This document shows, piece after piece, positions 12,103 through 24,765 of a stretch of 64,000 nt of DNA (positions within the stretch are counted from its first letter, which is position 1; the number at the start of each line of letters is the position of its first letter). The stretch is taken from NCBI GenBank assembly GCA_905221605.1, contig CAJNDS010002410.1, positions 20,652-84,651 on the forward strand, in the 5' to 3' direction. The stretch is from Symbiodinium natans (Eukaryota; Sar; Dinophyceae; Suessiales; Symbiodiniaceae). Both the position numbers and the translations under genes were made by a program. The notes below the pieces were generated by a model. It searched no databases, was not told where the DNA came from, and saw only the letters and a list, made by a program, of their open reading frames with translations.

Positions 12103-13791
12103 TATTTGATTGAAACTCCGCCCCGTATTGCCTGGCGAAGGTCCTCAAGTTCCCGATCGGCCTGGCAAGGGGGGAAGATTTGAACAGGGTGAGGAGATAG
12201 GAAGTCAGGGTCTCTCTTTCGGCACAAGAGAAGCTAAGCACTGCCTGGTCACTACCTTCCGGCAATCCCCGACCTTCTGACTTCATTTGAGTGCCCTGGC
12301 ATGACACGTGCGTGCCTGCAGCATCTTGCCGCCTCAGGTCTCAAGACGTCTCAAGTCCTCCTCCTGTTCTGTTCTTCTTCTGGGATCTGCGCTTATAGGA
12401 TAGCTTCAGCCCAGACGCAGGCTCCAGACAGTAGGTCTGAGACGACGTGCTCCGTCAGGCCCGTCAGGTATCCAATCGCCCTCGGTACCGGGCTGAGGAC
12501 AAAAAGGGGGGGGTATAAGGGCGTACAGGGGCAGCATACAAGGGGGGTTATAGTGGGGGGTACGTACAAGGGGCGCGCTTGAATTTGAGGAGTGTTCGGC
12601 TCAGCACCCCATTCAGCAACTTGAGCCACGAGCCTGTTGAGCAAAGACAGCCTCAGCCCTTGAAGCTGAAGCCTTTCTTAGCGCCACCCCTCCACACCAT
12701 CCTTCAGCATTCAAGCTAGCCTACAGGCGACAGGCGAAATATTTCAAAAGCATCTGAGCCCGAGCGGCTGATTCGCCTTGAGGCTGGGCACAACGTCAGC
12801 CACATCTGCGATCAACCTCTCCTGCCTCGGGCACAGGCGGTCATATCTGTGACATGCCGTAAGGCATGAAATCTTAGTGGGCCAAGAAACTTCACTGCTC
12901 TTGCGTTGCGGGACATACACAGACCACGACCAAACTCCGGCCATCGAGTGCGCCAAGGCGCTTGTCTTGTGCTTCCGGCGACAGGGGGTTCTGCAGCAGA
13001 GACTGGCAGATGCGCTGCGTGATCACGATACGGCCTTGTCAGGAACTCTGAATCCCCATGCTCGCATTTACTGTCTTTGAACTGACCTCGTCTCTCGTTC
13101 CTCCGTGCTACTACTGAGGACTACAAAGCACAATATGGTTTGGAGAATGGCTGTGTCTTAACTTGACCACCGGAACGCAATGTACACGACAGCGTTGTAA
13201 CGTACAAACGCATGTTGAACAAGAATCGAAAGCCGATTCACGTTTCCTCAGCCGCCCGAAGTGACTTAACACCAATAGTTGACAATGAACAACTCGAACT
13301 AGTTCGTGACTTCGTACAGACTTTGTAGACTAGTGGGTGGGGGTGCTGTGAAAGTTGGCGTCTGATTGTCACATCCAGTCATGCCGACCGTCACCTTCCC
13401 AGTTTCAAGCTCCGCATACCCTCGGCGGCCTAGAAGCGAGACTTCTGGGCAGCTTTGTGCCAGCACCGGTGCCTCGAACTCAGCTCTTCAGCTTCGTTTT
13501 GGGTCTGGGCTTTCGGGCTTGCTGTGTGCTGAGGCGGCGTGGGCTGGGGATGCCAAAGGTTCAGGGGTTCGAGATTTCGGGCTATGCCAAGCAGTGACGC
13601 AAGACCCCGCATGCCAGCAAACCTAAACAGAGTCGTACTTTGCCTGGTTTGCGATGAGCAGCTCCACGCGCGTTCCAAGGATTCCGTCCTGCAGTGATCT
13701 TGGAGTGACAGCAAGAGCTCTCGTGGTTGCGTTCTCACGTGGCTGCAGCGGCCCTGCCGATTACCACCGCCCCATGGCCTAGTGAGAGAGC

Positions 13792-13924
13792 CTGCATAAC
13801 ACAAGGCAGCGACTCTCTCCTGCATGGTCTGCTCGGTGGTCTTCGTTTCCATCCAGGCTCGCACATCCTCGAAATAGTCTCGGTAGAGATCGTCACCCAT
13901 GCAGCGGATGGGATCGACCAAGAC
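13792..13924 (-). CDS. Internal exon of an unidentified protein
   Basis: The exon runs from acceptor GCAG|GTCTTG to a GC donor TGCAG|GCTCTC, 44 codons plus one base. The peptide starts VLVDPIRCMGDDLYRDYFED and continues RAWMETKTTEQTMQERVAALCYA, a charged, helix-forming sequence with codon use like the identified genes. No domain recognised. The downstream exon of phase 1 was not found; the exon at 11107-11241 lies on the same strand and could be part of the same gene. Confidence 0.45.
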
Positions 13925-15130
13925 CTGCACTGTTCGTGGCGTTCATGAGCAGGTTGCACTTCCAAACCCACTTCGCAGTGATCATTGGGGGACTTGTCCA
14001 ATCTGATGCAAACAAAGGCCTGTACGTCCAGCTCAGACGTTGGAGCACTTGGGAAGATGCACTCCTGAGGTTAGCGCCAGACAGAATTCAAGAAGCTGCC
14101 CATATCACATTCATCTGTCCAGATCATACTGCAGGGCAGCATGCGTTGATGCCGAGGATCTGCGGTATGCAGACGCAAGTCGGCACAGCGATGCTTGTGG
14201 TTGCGACAGCAAGACCTGGGGTCCAACGCTTCTGTCTATCAGAGTCGTTGTGTGATGGGCGAGGAGGTATCGGTGAGCGGTTAGTGTTATGCTGAGATGC
14301 TCGAGGGTGGGCTTCGCAAGTGGCCGCATTCAAAGCAGCGTGGCTGCAGCGGAGGACATTCTTTGATCACTGCAGCATGCTGGCACCCGCGACCGTCAGG
14401 GTCGCGCTTTGCGCGATCTCACTGTACGGTGACTCCAGGAAGGATGTTGAAACTGCATGGCATGCTGCTGAACGAATCTTGTCCGCATTCTTGTCTAGCA
14501 GTGCAGTTGGCGGAGCTTATCACAGTCCATTCGGTCAGCAGCAAGCTGCCCGCTTCCTTGGGGAGTCTTCTGAAGCCCAAGTTGGCACCTGCAGGGAGAA
14601 TCCGTAGCCAAGCTATGCCACTGTAGTTACTGGAGAATAGAGACTAGCACAAGAGAGCTGAAGTCCTGGAACTGTAGATTCAGATAGCTATCGATGATGT
14701 TTGGGAGTATCGACTGTGACTCCGGCCCGTATGTGCACTCCAACCAGGAAGCAGCCATCGCAAGATCTCCTAGAGTCCTAGAGCGACGGAGAACTGCGCA
14801 CCTTGTGCCCGCAGACCTGCTTGAGCTCTCGGTAGGCGGCCCTTGGACACTTGCAGATCGTGAGGTTCAGTCCATGCTGCGGAGCTGAGCATACTCTGCC
14901 TCACCAACGTGAAGCAACGATGACAACTTTGAAAGACCACTTGGGGAAGAGAAGAATGACCATGATTGTAAACAACGAACGGAAACTGAAGACCACGAAA
15001 GCCCAGCATTAAACTGATGGTGTAGACCCTATCAGTCGCACTGCCTGAAACGGAAATGTGCACACCCCAGCCTGCAAAAACCCAAGGTTCCCCTATACTA
15101 AACTCATCTAAACTACATGCTTCAGAACTC

Positions 15131-15133
<3 letters not shown>

Positions 15134-15166
<33 letters not shown>

Positions 15167-15174
15167 CCCCGGGC
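15134..15174. repeat. Homopolymer of about 41 C
   Basis: An uninterrupted C run on the plus strand, so a G run on the strand that carries the genes. The exact length may be a sequencing artefact. Confidence 0.9.
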
Positions 15175-17475
15175 TGAATATGGCCAACCCTCCGAAACCT
15201 CAAGGAAAGCAACAGAGAAACCACCAACAGCTTCATCGCCAAAGTGCTGAAGTTCCTGACGTCGCGCATCGTCGATGCCCCGGTACGTAAGGATGTTCCG
15301 GGCCTCAGGTCTGCAGTCATTCTTTCGCTTTCAGTATCGAACACATTGCACAAAAAGGCTTTCCACGCACTGCGTTGCGGATGTCGGTTGCCGTTCGATT
15401 GCACACCCAGGCCTAGACCCTTTGATGTGCCCGGGCGGGGTCAGTGCTGGGACCTTCCCACAATGGGTAGAGAAGACCCGCGTATCAGCTCACGCTTGTC
15501 GCGCTAGCCGTGGTGTAGCAACTCAGCCCACATGGCTGCCCGGCCGAAACAAATCAAGGGACGCTGCGAACTCTTAGTCGGTTCAATGGCCCATCATCTC
15601 CGAGCATCTACTATGATCGTAGCACGATGAGTGGATGACGACATGGTCTACAACCTGCCTCGCAGCAAGAGAGCTCGGATGTTGTCTTTGGCTTGATACC
15701 CGGTACTGAGTCTGCACTGCTGGGGCGTTCGCGGTCATGTATGGGTGCCGGTGTGGGTGGAGTCGTGTGGGGCGGAGCTTGTGGTGTGACATATATCTTA
15801 CTTGTGTAGGCTTCATTTCTTCGCACCCCTCAGAGCCTGGAATGCCATGCCAGCGGCAACTCTTATGCATCAAATTGTACACATCTTATTCATACTGTAT
15901 AAAAGGTGCGTGCACATAACACCCTCCAAGGGTTGGAATGTCTTGCTGGTGGCCGTTCACTTTGACATAACCATGCCTTATGCACTCAAGAGGGGTATGC
16001 CAGACTTTGGCTTCATCATGACCTGACGGATGCGGACAATGGACTGCGTCACGTATAGGAGGAGCTTGCCGCGTGACCCCTGTCGTCCTTATGTTTTCTA
16101 GTTTCTCTTCAGCACGGTCCTTGCTTCGTACAAGAAACCGAATTCGCTGTAAAAGGTGTCTAGCAACAAAGGGCATCCAAATTCTAAACAACCCCAACAC
16201 AACCCCAACACAACTCCAACTATCCATATGCTAAGGAGGGGCGGTTTCACCATCCAGCGAGCCAATCGCCTTGATATTCTCGAGGATGTGATCACAATGT
16301 ACCAGGGCATCCTTCTTGTCGATCGTCCTCTTGAAAACAAGTGTGGAGGGGCTGTTCTAACCTTCGCGCCCCACTGTGTTTAGAATTGTTTAGGCACATT
16401 TTCAGAACAGAGCCCATTCTTGACTCCCACAAAGAGGGACACCTAGTTGAGCCCTTTTCACGCAAGGCCTGGCGCGCCAGTTGGTGATCACGCGATCTAG
16501 TGCCAGCATCTGCGTGGCATATCGATCTGCCTTGATTCGCTCGGTTGGCCTGAGTTGGACGATTCTGCCGGAGTAGACCCCAATATGTATGACCACCCCA
16601 AAAGCAAGCCGCATGCCAAGAAGACCAGTCTACAAGCGCCATTTTCAAATTTTCAGGAGCACCAAGCTGCCACGAGGCCATCAAACTATGCTTGGTTGAT
16701 GGTTTTAATGTCGTCCGAAAATTGCGTGTTCTCCGGAGCGCACGTTGCCCCAACGAAAGCGTCCGTTCCACGGGAAGCACCGGGAAAGTCATCGATTTCG
16801 AGGCCACGCCACGCGCGCACGCGCGCGAGTGCGCGCCGCAGTGTCAACTTTCCTCACGCCCATGTCGGAACTTCATAGTGCAAGCACTGTTTGCGAAAAA
16901 ACCAAACTTTGTCAGGGCTACAGCGTTCCGCCCAGCTGGCTCTTGCTGCTTTGGTTTTCTTGCGCAAGAAGAGAAAAACTTGTGGTCGCAGATAAAGAAA
17001 CTCCAGGAAGAGTCGCGCTTCTCATGCTCATGCCTACGTAGGTTGTGCCATGTTGTTATCGTTTCGCCAGGAGCAGCTTCAATTAGCACGTCTTGGTGCT
17101 GTGCTATTTCTCCTTGGGCTTGGACAGGCTTGGCCTGGCCTAGGAAGAAATCGTACTTGAGAGTTGGCTGAGCCTTTTTTTTAACTCGTGAAAACGTCGT
17201 GCACAAAAGACAATGACAAGATTTGCAAAAGAACACGACTTACACATACGTACACACAGTGCTGCTGTTAGCCCGAGTCTCTTTTGCGGCTTTTCAGTTC
17301 CTGAGCTTCCAGTAACGGCGCCCGCGAGCCATGAGAAGTAGCCGCCGGCCTCTTCGTTCGCTTCGTCACCCATCTTGGGCCCCGCCCGGTCACACCTACA
17401 CTAACCTACACGCACCTGCAAAGCCAGGGGCTGGTGAGCAGCAAAGGTAGCAGACGCGCGCAACCGGTGCATTGT

Positions 17476-17523
17476 AAACCCTAAACCCTAAACCCTAAAC
17501 CCTAAACCCTAAACCCTAAACCC
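17476..17523. repeat. Telomere-like CCCTAAA array, about 7 units
   Basis: Seven nearly perfect CCCTAAA units in intergenic DNA, far from any chromosome end seen in this window. Units on both strands elsewhere argue against a single telomere-proximal location. Confidence 0.95.
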
Positions 17524-18562
17524 GGTCATCTCAGCCCGGCACACATAAGTCAACAGCTTTCCATCGAAGCATTTGTCCGTCGGCTCCTGCTGCAGCGTGC
17601 GGCTTCAGAAAACAATGCCCACCTCTCAAACATGTCGGATCATGTCGGCTTCAGGCGCCTTTCCGATTTTCGTAGGTTTTCAAATTTCAGGCGCGGAGCT
17701 GCCGGGTGCACAGGGTTTTTTTGGGTTTTTTTTTTGGATTAGGGTTTTGGGATTAAGTAGGGTGCAAGCTGTTGTGTCCTTTGTAACCTGTAGCGGGTGG
17801 GCCTTCGAGCAACATGAGCCACTCGCAAGCTTCGCAGGCTTGTTTTTGCGGCAGGTGCTCTCACATACCCCTCCCCCCCCTGTACCAACTCCTCGCAGCA
17901 GCGATCGAAGCTGAATCCCTTCTCCAGACGCGACTGGGCAAAGCAAAGGCTGTTGCCTTCCAGGGCTACCAGCGTACGTTTGCATGCGCTGAGATGGAAC
18001 CGTTGCAGGGGATCCAAACGAGCAATGGGCTCAAGGTAATTGATGGTAATTGCTCAGCCTCCTGGAGCATGAGCCCACCAGGTTGGCTGAAGCACACATG
18101 TGCATTTGCTTTTCTCCTTGGAATGGTCAGAACAAGAGTCGCGTCTGCGGCATCCTCGGTAAAATACATCGCCGTCCTTCTCCCTGACTGTACTGTACAC
18201 TGCCGTCCGTGCCGTCAGGAGGCATGCAGGACTGCCCTTAAGGCAGCATGCGCACCCCCTGCAATCCACAAAACAGCTGGAGGTAAACCCAGGGCACCAC
18301 TTCGGTGTCGCTGACAATTTGCTTTTGCAGGAAGGCTCCAGACTATGCTTATGCAATGGTGAGCACTCTCCTTAGTCAACTTAGTTAAGTTTCAAATCTC
18401 ACGACCCAGCTGACCCCGGCTCTGAGCAACCGTCAAGCTGACGAGGGCCTACGCATCATTCTTCCTTATCCTCATTATCCAGGGGTCCGGGTATGTCTGG
18501 GTGAAACGTCAACGTGAATGGCTGCCATGGCGGCCATGGTGCAACAGCTAAAAGCCTAGGGC

Positions 18563-20099
18563 CTAGGCTGTTTGACACTCCGAGCATCGGAAGCCTGTAT
18601 CCGTCTTGGTGAAGGACCCTGTGAGCTGTACACCACAGGATGAACACAGCAAGCACTCAGGATGATAGCTGTTCTCTCCTACTTTGGCGACCGTGCCAAC
18701 CACCGGCTTACCACAAACCGCGCAGGGTGGGGCCGCCGACAAGAAGCAAGCTTCACACAGCATCTTGGAGTCCTGATCCTTCTGATAGACCTGCCCAAAC
18801 ACTGAGGTCGTGTTCGGGCATTTTTGCAAGGGGTCGAGGGGAGTGTGGGAGTGTGGGAGTGTGGGAGGCATGTGGGTGGTGGCGTGGTGACCCTACATCC
18901 ACACCTGCTGCCCCGGCTTGAAGGGAAGCTGGCAGGAGCTGCAGCAGCCCAGGTCTGGGCTCTTCAGCTCAGGCGGCTTGATCCCTCGTGCCTGTGGTCA
19001 CATTCGGGACTTCATGAAAGGATTATGGGACTCACTGTGATTCACTGCACTGTTCCATCTGATTCACTTCTCCCCGCACCTTGAGGCTCCCTTCCAGGAG
19101 TGCGGCGCCCTCGAGGTCCCCGGCCTGCAAGAGTTTCCGGAGCTCCCGCAAGTCTTTGTCCACCTCATCGGTGCAGCCCCCGCAACAAATGCCGCAGTCC
19201 AGCTTGGAGAGGGCGCCGTCGATGACTTTTGAGCAGATCGTGCATTTCAGGCACTCCTGGTGGTAGGCATCGTCGCCGACCTTGGCCATGGGCCCTGAGA
19301 TCAACTTGCCGCAAGCGATGCAGTGCGGAGCCACCTGGGACCAGCAGCCACTGCAAAGCACTTGCTTTTGTCCTGCGACGGTGCTCTCGTAGATGCTCTG
19401 CCCGTTCTTGAACTCCGCCCCGCAGACGCTGCATCGCTCCTGCCCTGCAGGCACCTGAGCCGCTGGAGCTGCGGGAGCCGCCGCCGCGGAGGGCTCCTTG
19501 GGCTCCCGGGACTCCCTGGGCTCCACCGCTTCCGGAAGCCTGGGCTCTTGCGCAATGTCCTTCTTGCTTGCGCCAACCCCTGAAGACGCCGCGTCTGACT
19601 CCTCCACTGCATTGAGCAGGGCTTCCAGCTCATCATCCAGGCTGGCAGCTTGCTGCACTTCGCGTGAAGGTCTCCGGGCTCGCCGCCCAGACTCGGATGG
19701 GAAAGATGGGCTTGAAGCTGGAACTTCTGTGCCGGAAACCGTGGATTTGGAGACCGATGAGACCGCAGCAGCCCGGCCAGCACCTGAAGTCGAGGGCTGC
19801 GAGCCCGAATTGGAGCGGCCACGGGATGGGCGCTTATCCAGCCCAGACAGCGGCACAGAGTCCACTGCAGCCGCAGCTTTCGGCTTCTCGAGCGTGGGCT
19901 CAAGCGGTGTACGGCTTACAGATCCTGACCTCTCGCGCCGTTCGGGCTTGCTGTCCCTGAGAGCTCGTACTTCCTCCACACCAGGAGGATGAGGGGGTCC
20001 AGAAGCCTTCGGTTCTGGAGCTCCAAATGTGCGTGGTCCCGGTGACAGAACAGTGGCAGCGGTAGACTTGAGAACGGAATGGTTTGCTTGCCGCTTCAT
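18563..20099 (-). CDS. LIM-domain protein (two LIM zinc fingers)
   Basis: Three exons: 20099-19080, 18991-18905 and 18790-18563, with GT donors and AG|G acceptors, all phase 0, giving about 444 residues. The ATG at 20097-20099 opens a long Ser/Pro/Ala/Arg-rich, probably disordered N-terminal half with a short acidic helix (DDELEALLNAVEESD). Two zinc-binding blocks follow. Each has a CxxC pair and a second CxxC pair, then a full LIM core of the form CxxC-x17-HxxC-xx-CxxC (HCIACGK...YHQECLKCTIC and PCAVCGK...YHPECLLCSSC) ending in CGGC or CSEC. In the second block the first CxxC pair (CSSC) lies in the middle exon and its partner (CEAC) in the last exon; splicing restores it, which supports the model. 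LIM domains bind proteins, often cytoskeletal or nuclear; the partner here is unknown. The 114-nt second intron holds GTGTGGGA tandem units. Confidence 0.9.
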
Positions 20100-23000
20100 G
20101 GCACTGACTCCTCCATGCTTTGAACCTTTGAACTTGCTGAGGGAGCCAATGCATCACGAACTCATGCTTTGACACACAGCAGTCATTTTTAATTGCCAAC
20201 TCTTCCCGACTGAAACCTTTTTGAGAAATTTTACAGTGTCCCCCGGCGGCCTGAAACATCCTGAAGAAGTCTAGAGACTTGATGGGTTCGAGAAAGTGTA
20301 CACAATGATTGATACGGCGCAGCAAGCTTCAATGATTGGACGCATGTTTGGGTTCTCTCATTTTGTCGGCCTGCTCCAGCTGCTGATCGGCGCACAAGCC
20401 ACCTGGCCAAACTGCGCTCCTGAGGGAACAGGGGATGTTGCATGGTTTGCAGCTGACAGCCGGCCCTACAATGTCCGGCTTATTGGTTGTTGCTGAGCAC
20501 CACTAGCACCGCGTTGCTTTCGCATGCCGCCAGTGTCTGGCCCTGTAAGGGCATGCGCAGACTCGATAGTTAACTCCACGGAATGCAAGAACACTTCGAT
20601 AACACTTACACTACATCCTAGAGCAGGTCAACCTGCACCCCCATCTGGGTCCTCCGGTCCCTTCAGTGCGCTCTGGCCAGCCTCTCATCAGTTGAGGAAG
20701 TAGGTGGCAAGCACTAGGTAGTTCACAGAGCCATACAGAGCTACCTTTGAAAGGACAATGCGGAGCCAGTCTGAATGCAGAAGACTCCTCGAACAACGTG
20801 CGCCACCGATGTTGGAATGCAGGAGGGACCCTCAGAACCTTCTAATAATGCATCTTTTACCCAAGAGAAAGAGCCCTAGGAACGCAGTGCGTTCGAAACC
20901 TACCTCCTCAGAAGAAATACGACATGATACGAAAGGAATGCCATGAAGGTGGACATCCTAACTCGTACATCACTCCACATCCGCTTTTCCCCAAGTTCCC
21001 AGGCAACTGGGGCCTGTGTAGAAGCAAGATGTCCTGGCTGCACTTTGGACCGGGTTGTCGAATCAAGGCCTACCCTTATTTTTATCAAAAAAGGATCCCG
21101 AATCTAAGAAGCTGAGCTTCTAGGCCAAGCTGGTCCTTTCGTCTTCAAGCGCTTGAGCACGCATATGCCCGTCAGCTCTTGCTTGGATTTGGGCATCGGG
21201 CTTGGCTTTGGAGCTTAGAAACTTCAGGGTTCATGCAGAACTCGACCATTCTCAAGGAAAGATGAGCGCGCTTTTTTTGCCGAAATACGTGTTGTCGCGA
21301 GGCTATCTAAGAGGAATGGGGCCTTCATGGCAGTTACAGGGTGATTCGGCCCATTGCTCTCAGATTGCCTTTTTGTGTCAAGGCTGCAAAGGCTCGTCAA
21401 AGCGATGCAGCTGGAGAACCAGGGGCCGAACATTCCATTCCATAGGCTTCTGAGACTGACTTCTCTGTTAATGCCGTTCTCTGCAGCTGGCGTCATCGCT
21501 TGGCAGGCTATAGTCAAGGGAAGGACAGAGCCGTGCAAAGTCATCATAGACATCTCCCACATTCATCTCAAGGATTTGCAGGGGTTGAGTTGGGCTGAAA
21601 TCGCAAGGTGCCATTAACAACACCGTGCCGGACTTGCGAGTGTTTTGAAGAAGGGCAAAATGGGGGCAAACGTGACACGGCACATGCCCGTTGGTGCATC
21701 TTCAAGCATTTGGTGACAGGATCGGCTCAGCAGCTGTCCTAGTTTTAGGCGCCGCTGAGAGGCTAGAAAAATCGGTGTTGGCGTGATGTGCTGACCTTCT
21801 GAGTGCCTGATCCAAGACACTTCTGTGCAAAGCTGCGTAAAAGCTGCGTAAAAGCTGTGCAAAGCTCTGCAGTACCACCTGACAAGGCACGCAGTAGTCA
21901 CTTCTCAGAGCCTCTTGGCTACTTCCACTCGCGAATACGACCCTGCAGCGCGGGATTTGATAGCAACAGCAGAATACAGCGGCGTATCATAAATCTACAA
22001 GTGACAACAGTACTTCGAAAGCTTCAGCTCGTTCGTGCAGGCCATGGAGCGATGTGTATTGTTCAGTGTTCTGTGACACCTTTTCGAACAACACGAAACA
22101 AGACCCAGCTGGATGACAATACTGCCAGGTCTTGCGCTGTAACCTACAGGAAAATGCTGGTGCCACCTGCTTTTGCAGGCTTTGGCTGTACATGTAAGTA
22201 ATTCTCCCAGCTCACGCATCCTGCCCGACCTTTCCACAGTTCAAGCCCGTTCGCAAGTTGATGAGATGTTGCGGAGCCCTTCTAGCAGAGGTTCGATGAA
22301 ATTCTGTCAGTTCTTTCAGATCGCGGGCCTCGGGGTGGAAGTTCGCTATGCTCTTAAGGCTCTTGTCTGTTCGTCCTCAGCCTCTGCCCCAGAAGATGTT
22401 CAGAAAGGTCTCAGGGGGGAAGGGCAGGGAGAGATATTCAACTTGCACAAGCCGGGCATAGGTAGGTCTGTGTGTGAGTAAAGGGGTCCGGAACGCCCTG
22501 GAGAAAGAGATTGTCACAACACCTAGGAACGCATACTCTTTCGGTGCATGCGCGAGTGTTCGAACCAGGCCAAGAAGCGTGGCGGCTGCTATTGTGATGC
22601 GGCTTTCGCTGAGAAGCAGCCGAACAATGACTTGAAGAATCCTGGACCTCGGATGCTACAATAAGTTGCATGCGGTACTTGGAATTTGGCGAAGTGGCCG
22701 AGCCCTGCCCACCCCCCCCCCCCCATCTTCCACAAACCAGGCGGCGATTGGGCGGATTCGTTGTTGCGGAAGGCTTTCGCGGATTCGGCGACACCTGCAG
22801 TGAGGGCTGAACTTCATCAGGACTCGGGTTCGGAAGGCGCAATCTCCACCTGCTTCTGCGCAGGTGCGGCTAGCGTGCACTGGGATGGTTGCGCCATCGA
22901 AGTAGGTTTGTAGCAGCCCTTCAGGCCGATTATACTCGAGCACTCAAAACCAAACAGGATATGGCCAACGATCATCTTGACTTGACTGGGAAGCTTCCTA

Positions 23001-23278
23001 GACGTCGCAAAAGTCCGAAAAGCCCTTTTTGCATCCAGGCCTCTGATCCACCAGCTGTGCATACACTGCCCAAAGCCCTTAAGTTGCATCTGGTTTACGT
23101 CGACGCAAGGGCCCGAAGCCCAAGAAGCCTCAAAAACAATTAGACCGCGAACCAGCCCGCTACACTACACGCCCAGTACAGTGACGACGCGGCTTCCGTG
23201 ACTCTATGGCACACCTCACCGGATGCCAAGCTCTGCCAGAAATTGCTAGGAAGGATGGGCGCCCAACACAGGAAGCAC

Positions 23279-23313
23279 CCTAAACCCTAAACTCTAAACC
23301 CATAACCCAAACC
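23279..23313. repeat. Degenerate telomere-like heptamers
   Basis: CCCTAAACCCTAAAC followed by altered units (CTCTAAACCC, CATAACCC). A second degenerate block lies at about 23910-23930. Confidence 0.8.
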
Positions 23314-23436
23314 CAACACAGGAAGCACCATGAGGAACCATTTGTTGACAATCGACGGCCTCGGAGTCAATTCCGTGGCTTCGTGTGCTCTTTATTCCTC
23401 GGAGGGCCCATGTTCGAAGGCATGCGGAATCAGAGT

Positions 23437-23550
23437 TTAAGGTTGGGATGTTCCCCACACTAGCAGTCTTGAATAAGGATTGTAGTAGGGGGGCACGAGA
23501 ATCCCTATTGAGGACTGTTAGTAAAAGGGGGAACATCCCAAGTCTAAGGG
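23437..23550. mobile_element. MITE-like imperfect hairpin element
   Basis: The left half contains TTGGGATGTTCCCC followed by AGCAGTCTTGAATAAGGATT. The right half is the reverse complement: AGGACTGTT..., then GGGGGAACATCCCAAG. About 14 outer bases match perfectly and the next 20 match with several changes. The short loop and lack of coding suggest a miniature inverted-repeat element. Confidence 0.65.
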
Positions 23551-24148
23551 ACAGAAAGAGCACGCCCCCCCCCCCCCTCCCCCCCCAATTTTTCAGACAA
23601 AGAGGCGATCCGTGGCCGCAGCCGGCGCTGTGCTCCTCATGGAGTCAGCATGCCTGGATCGTGTCTCCTTTGCAGAGCCTCGGGTGAGACAGGAGGGGGG
23701 GGGAGGGGCCTAGGAGCCATCATCACAGCACGATTGGTTTTTCTTTTGTTTTAAGGGTTGCTTGTTTTTTCTCAGAGAACAGAGAGCCATCATCAGATGA
23801 CAATTCGGAGAGACCGATGCTTCCAAGCGTCCTTGCCATCGCATCGGTGATCCCTCCTTGGCGGCAGTTTGGCACGATTCGGGCGGCGTGGACAGCCCAT
23901 GCCCTTCAACTCTAAACCCGTAACCCGAATAGCATATGTGAAAGAGACCTAAATATCAGAATTTAAGCTTTTTCAATGCAGCTGGGGCTCAGCGATGGGC
24001 TCGTCGCCCGCGTGGCGGTACTGCTTGCTGCCTTGATGTGCACAGCTGGGGCACAGCACCCACATGATCAAGCCCCCACACTCTGAATTTTTGGCGGAGG
24101 CCGCGCCGCAAAACAAGAAACACTTTTTTTTCACTTCGAACATCCTCA

Positions 24149-24179
24149 CTAAACCCTAAACCCTAAACCCTAAACCCTG
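24149..24179. repeat. Telomere-like CCCTAAA array, four units
   Basis: Four CCCTAAA units downstream of the kinase gene. Confidence 0.95.
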
Positions 24180-24765
24180 ACCAGAGGCTGGGCTCCCGAC
24201 CCACCTCGCGCACGCGAAGCTGCGGCTCGCCACGCGTCTCGGCCTGGCAGCAGGTAAACGGCTCTTGGGCTACAGGGTTGCCTGGTGCTTTCAAAAACAG
24301 TCTCTTCTCTGCATATCCGGCTGAGCCCGCTCGAAACCTCGTATACCGCTGAACTAAGGTCTGGGTTCAGGATACAAGCTTTGGATACTCTTGACTCTTG
24401 AAGTACGAGTCAGCGACTGCCAAAAAAGGGCTTCGAAGCCTATGCATATACCAGCGAACCACGTGAGCGCGCATGTGCGTGGTTCTGCTACGAATCCCAG
24501 CCAAATATCTTTTCCCAAACTTTCATTCAGGTGTACCCTGGGGCATGATGGCTGCGAAACTGTGTGCCTGCTTGAATTGGCTGGAGGTCATGGACTCCGT
24601 CACTGAAGGCTGGGACCAATCATAGACGCCATCATTCTCATAGCCTTGAACAGGAACATCTCATGTTGCAACATCCCATGTTGCAGTGCAAACAGGGTAC
24701 TCACATGTCTTCATCTGGTTATCCCATCTTCAAACCTGAGCCCCTGCTGTACATGTCCTGCGCGC

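Larger units (their letters stand above)
11242..13791. other. No confirmed exon; holds an inverted-repeat element
   Basis: Apart from the hairpin element at 11978-12083 and its flanking telomere-like heptamers, no gene is clear. A short minus-strand segment around 12745-12825 (peptide LIADVADVVPSLKANQPLG) is protein-like and follows an AG|G, so it could be a further exon of the neighbouring unidentified gene. A G-run-rich patch lies at 12505-12570. Confidence 0.4.
13925..18562. other. No recognisable gene; simple repeats
   Basis: Contains a run of about 41 C, an alternating CG-rich stretch near 16808-16836, a telomere-like array and many unsupported short frames on both strands. I see no family motif or phased exon pair here. 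Confidence 0.45.
20100..24719. other. No recognisable gene; repeats
   Basis: Contains the hairpin element at 23437-23550, telomere-like blocks and short C runs near 22718 and 23571. The 3' untranslated part or a last small exon of the kinase gene upstream may lie at the high end of this stretch. Nothing else can be assigned. Confidence 0.45.

Noticed and set aside
20100-20160. A TTGGCTC stretch upstream of the LIM start, as a relic of the dinoflagellate spliced leader
   Set aside because: Only seven to eight bases match and the 3' AAG end is displaced. No convincing CATTTTGGCTCAAG was seen at any gene start.
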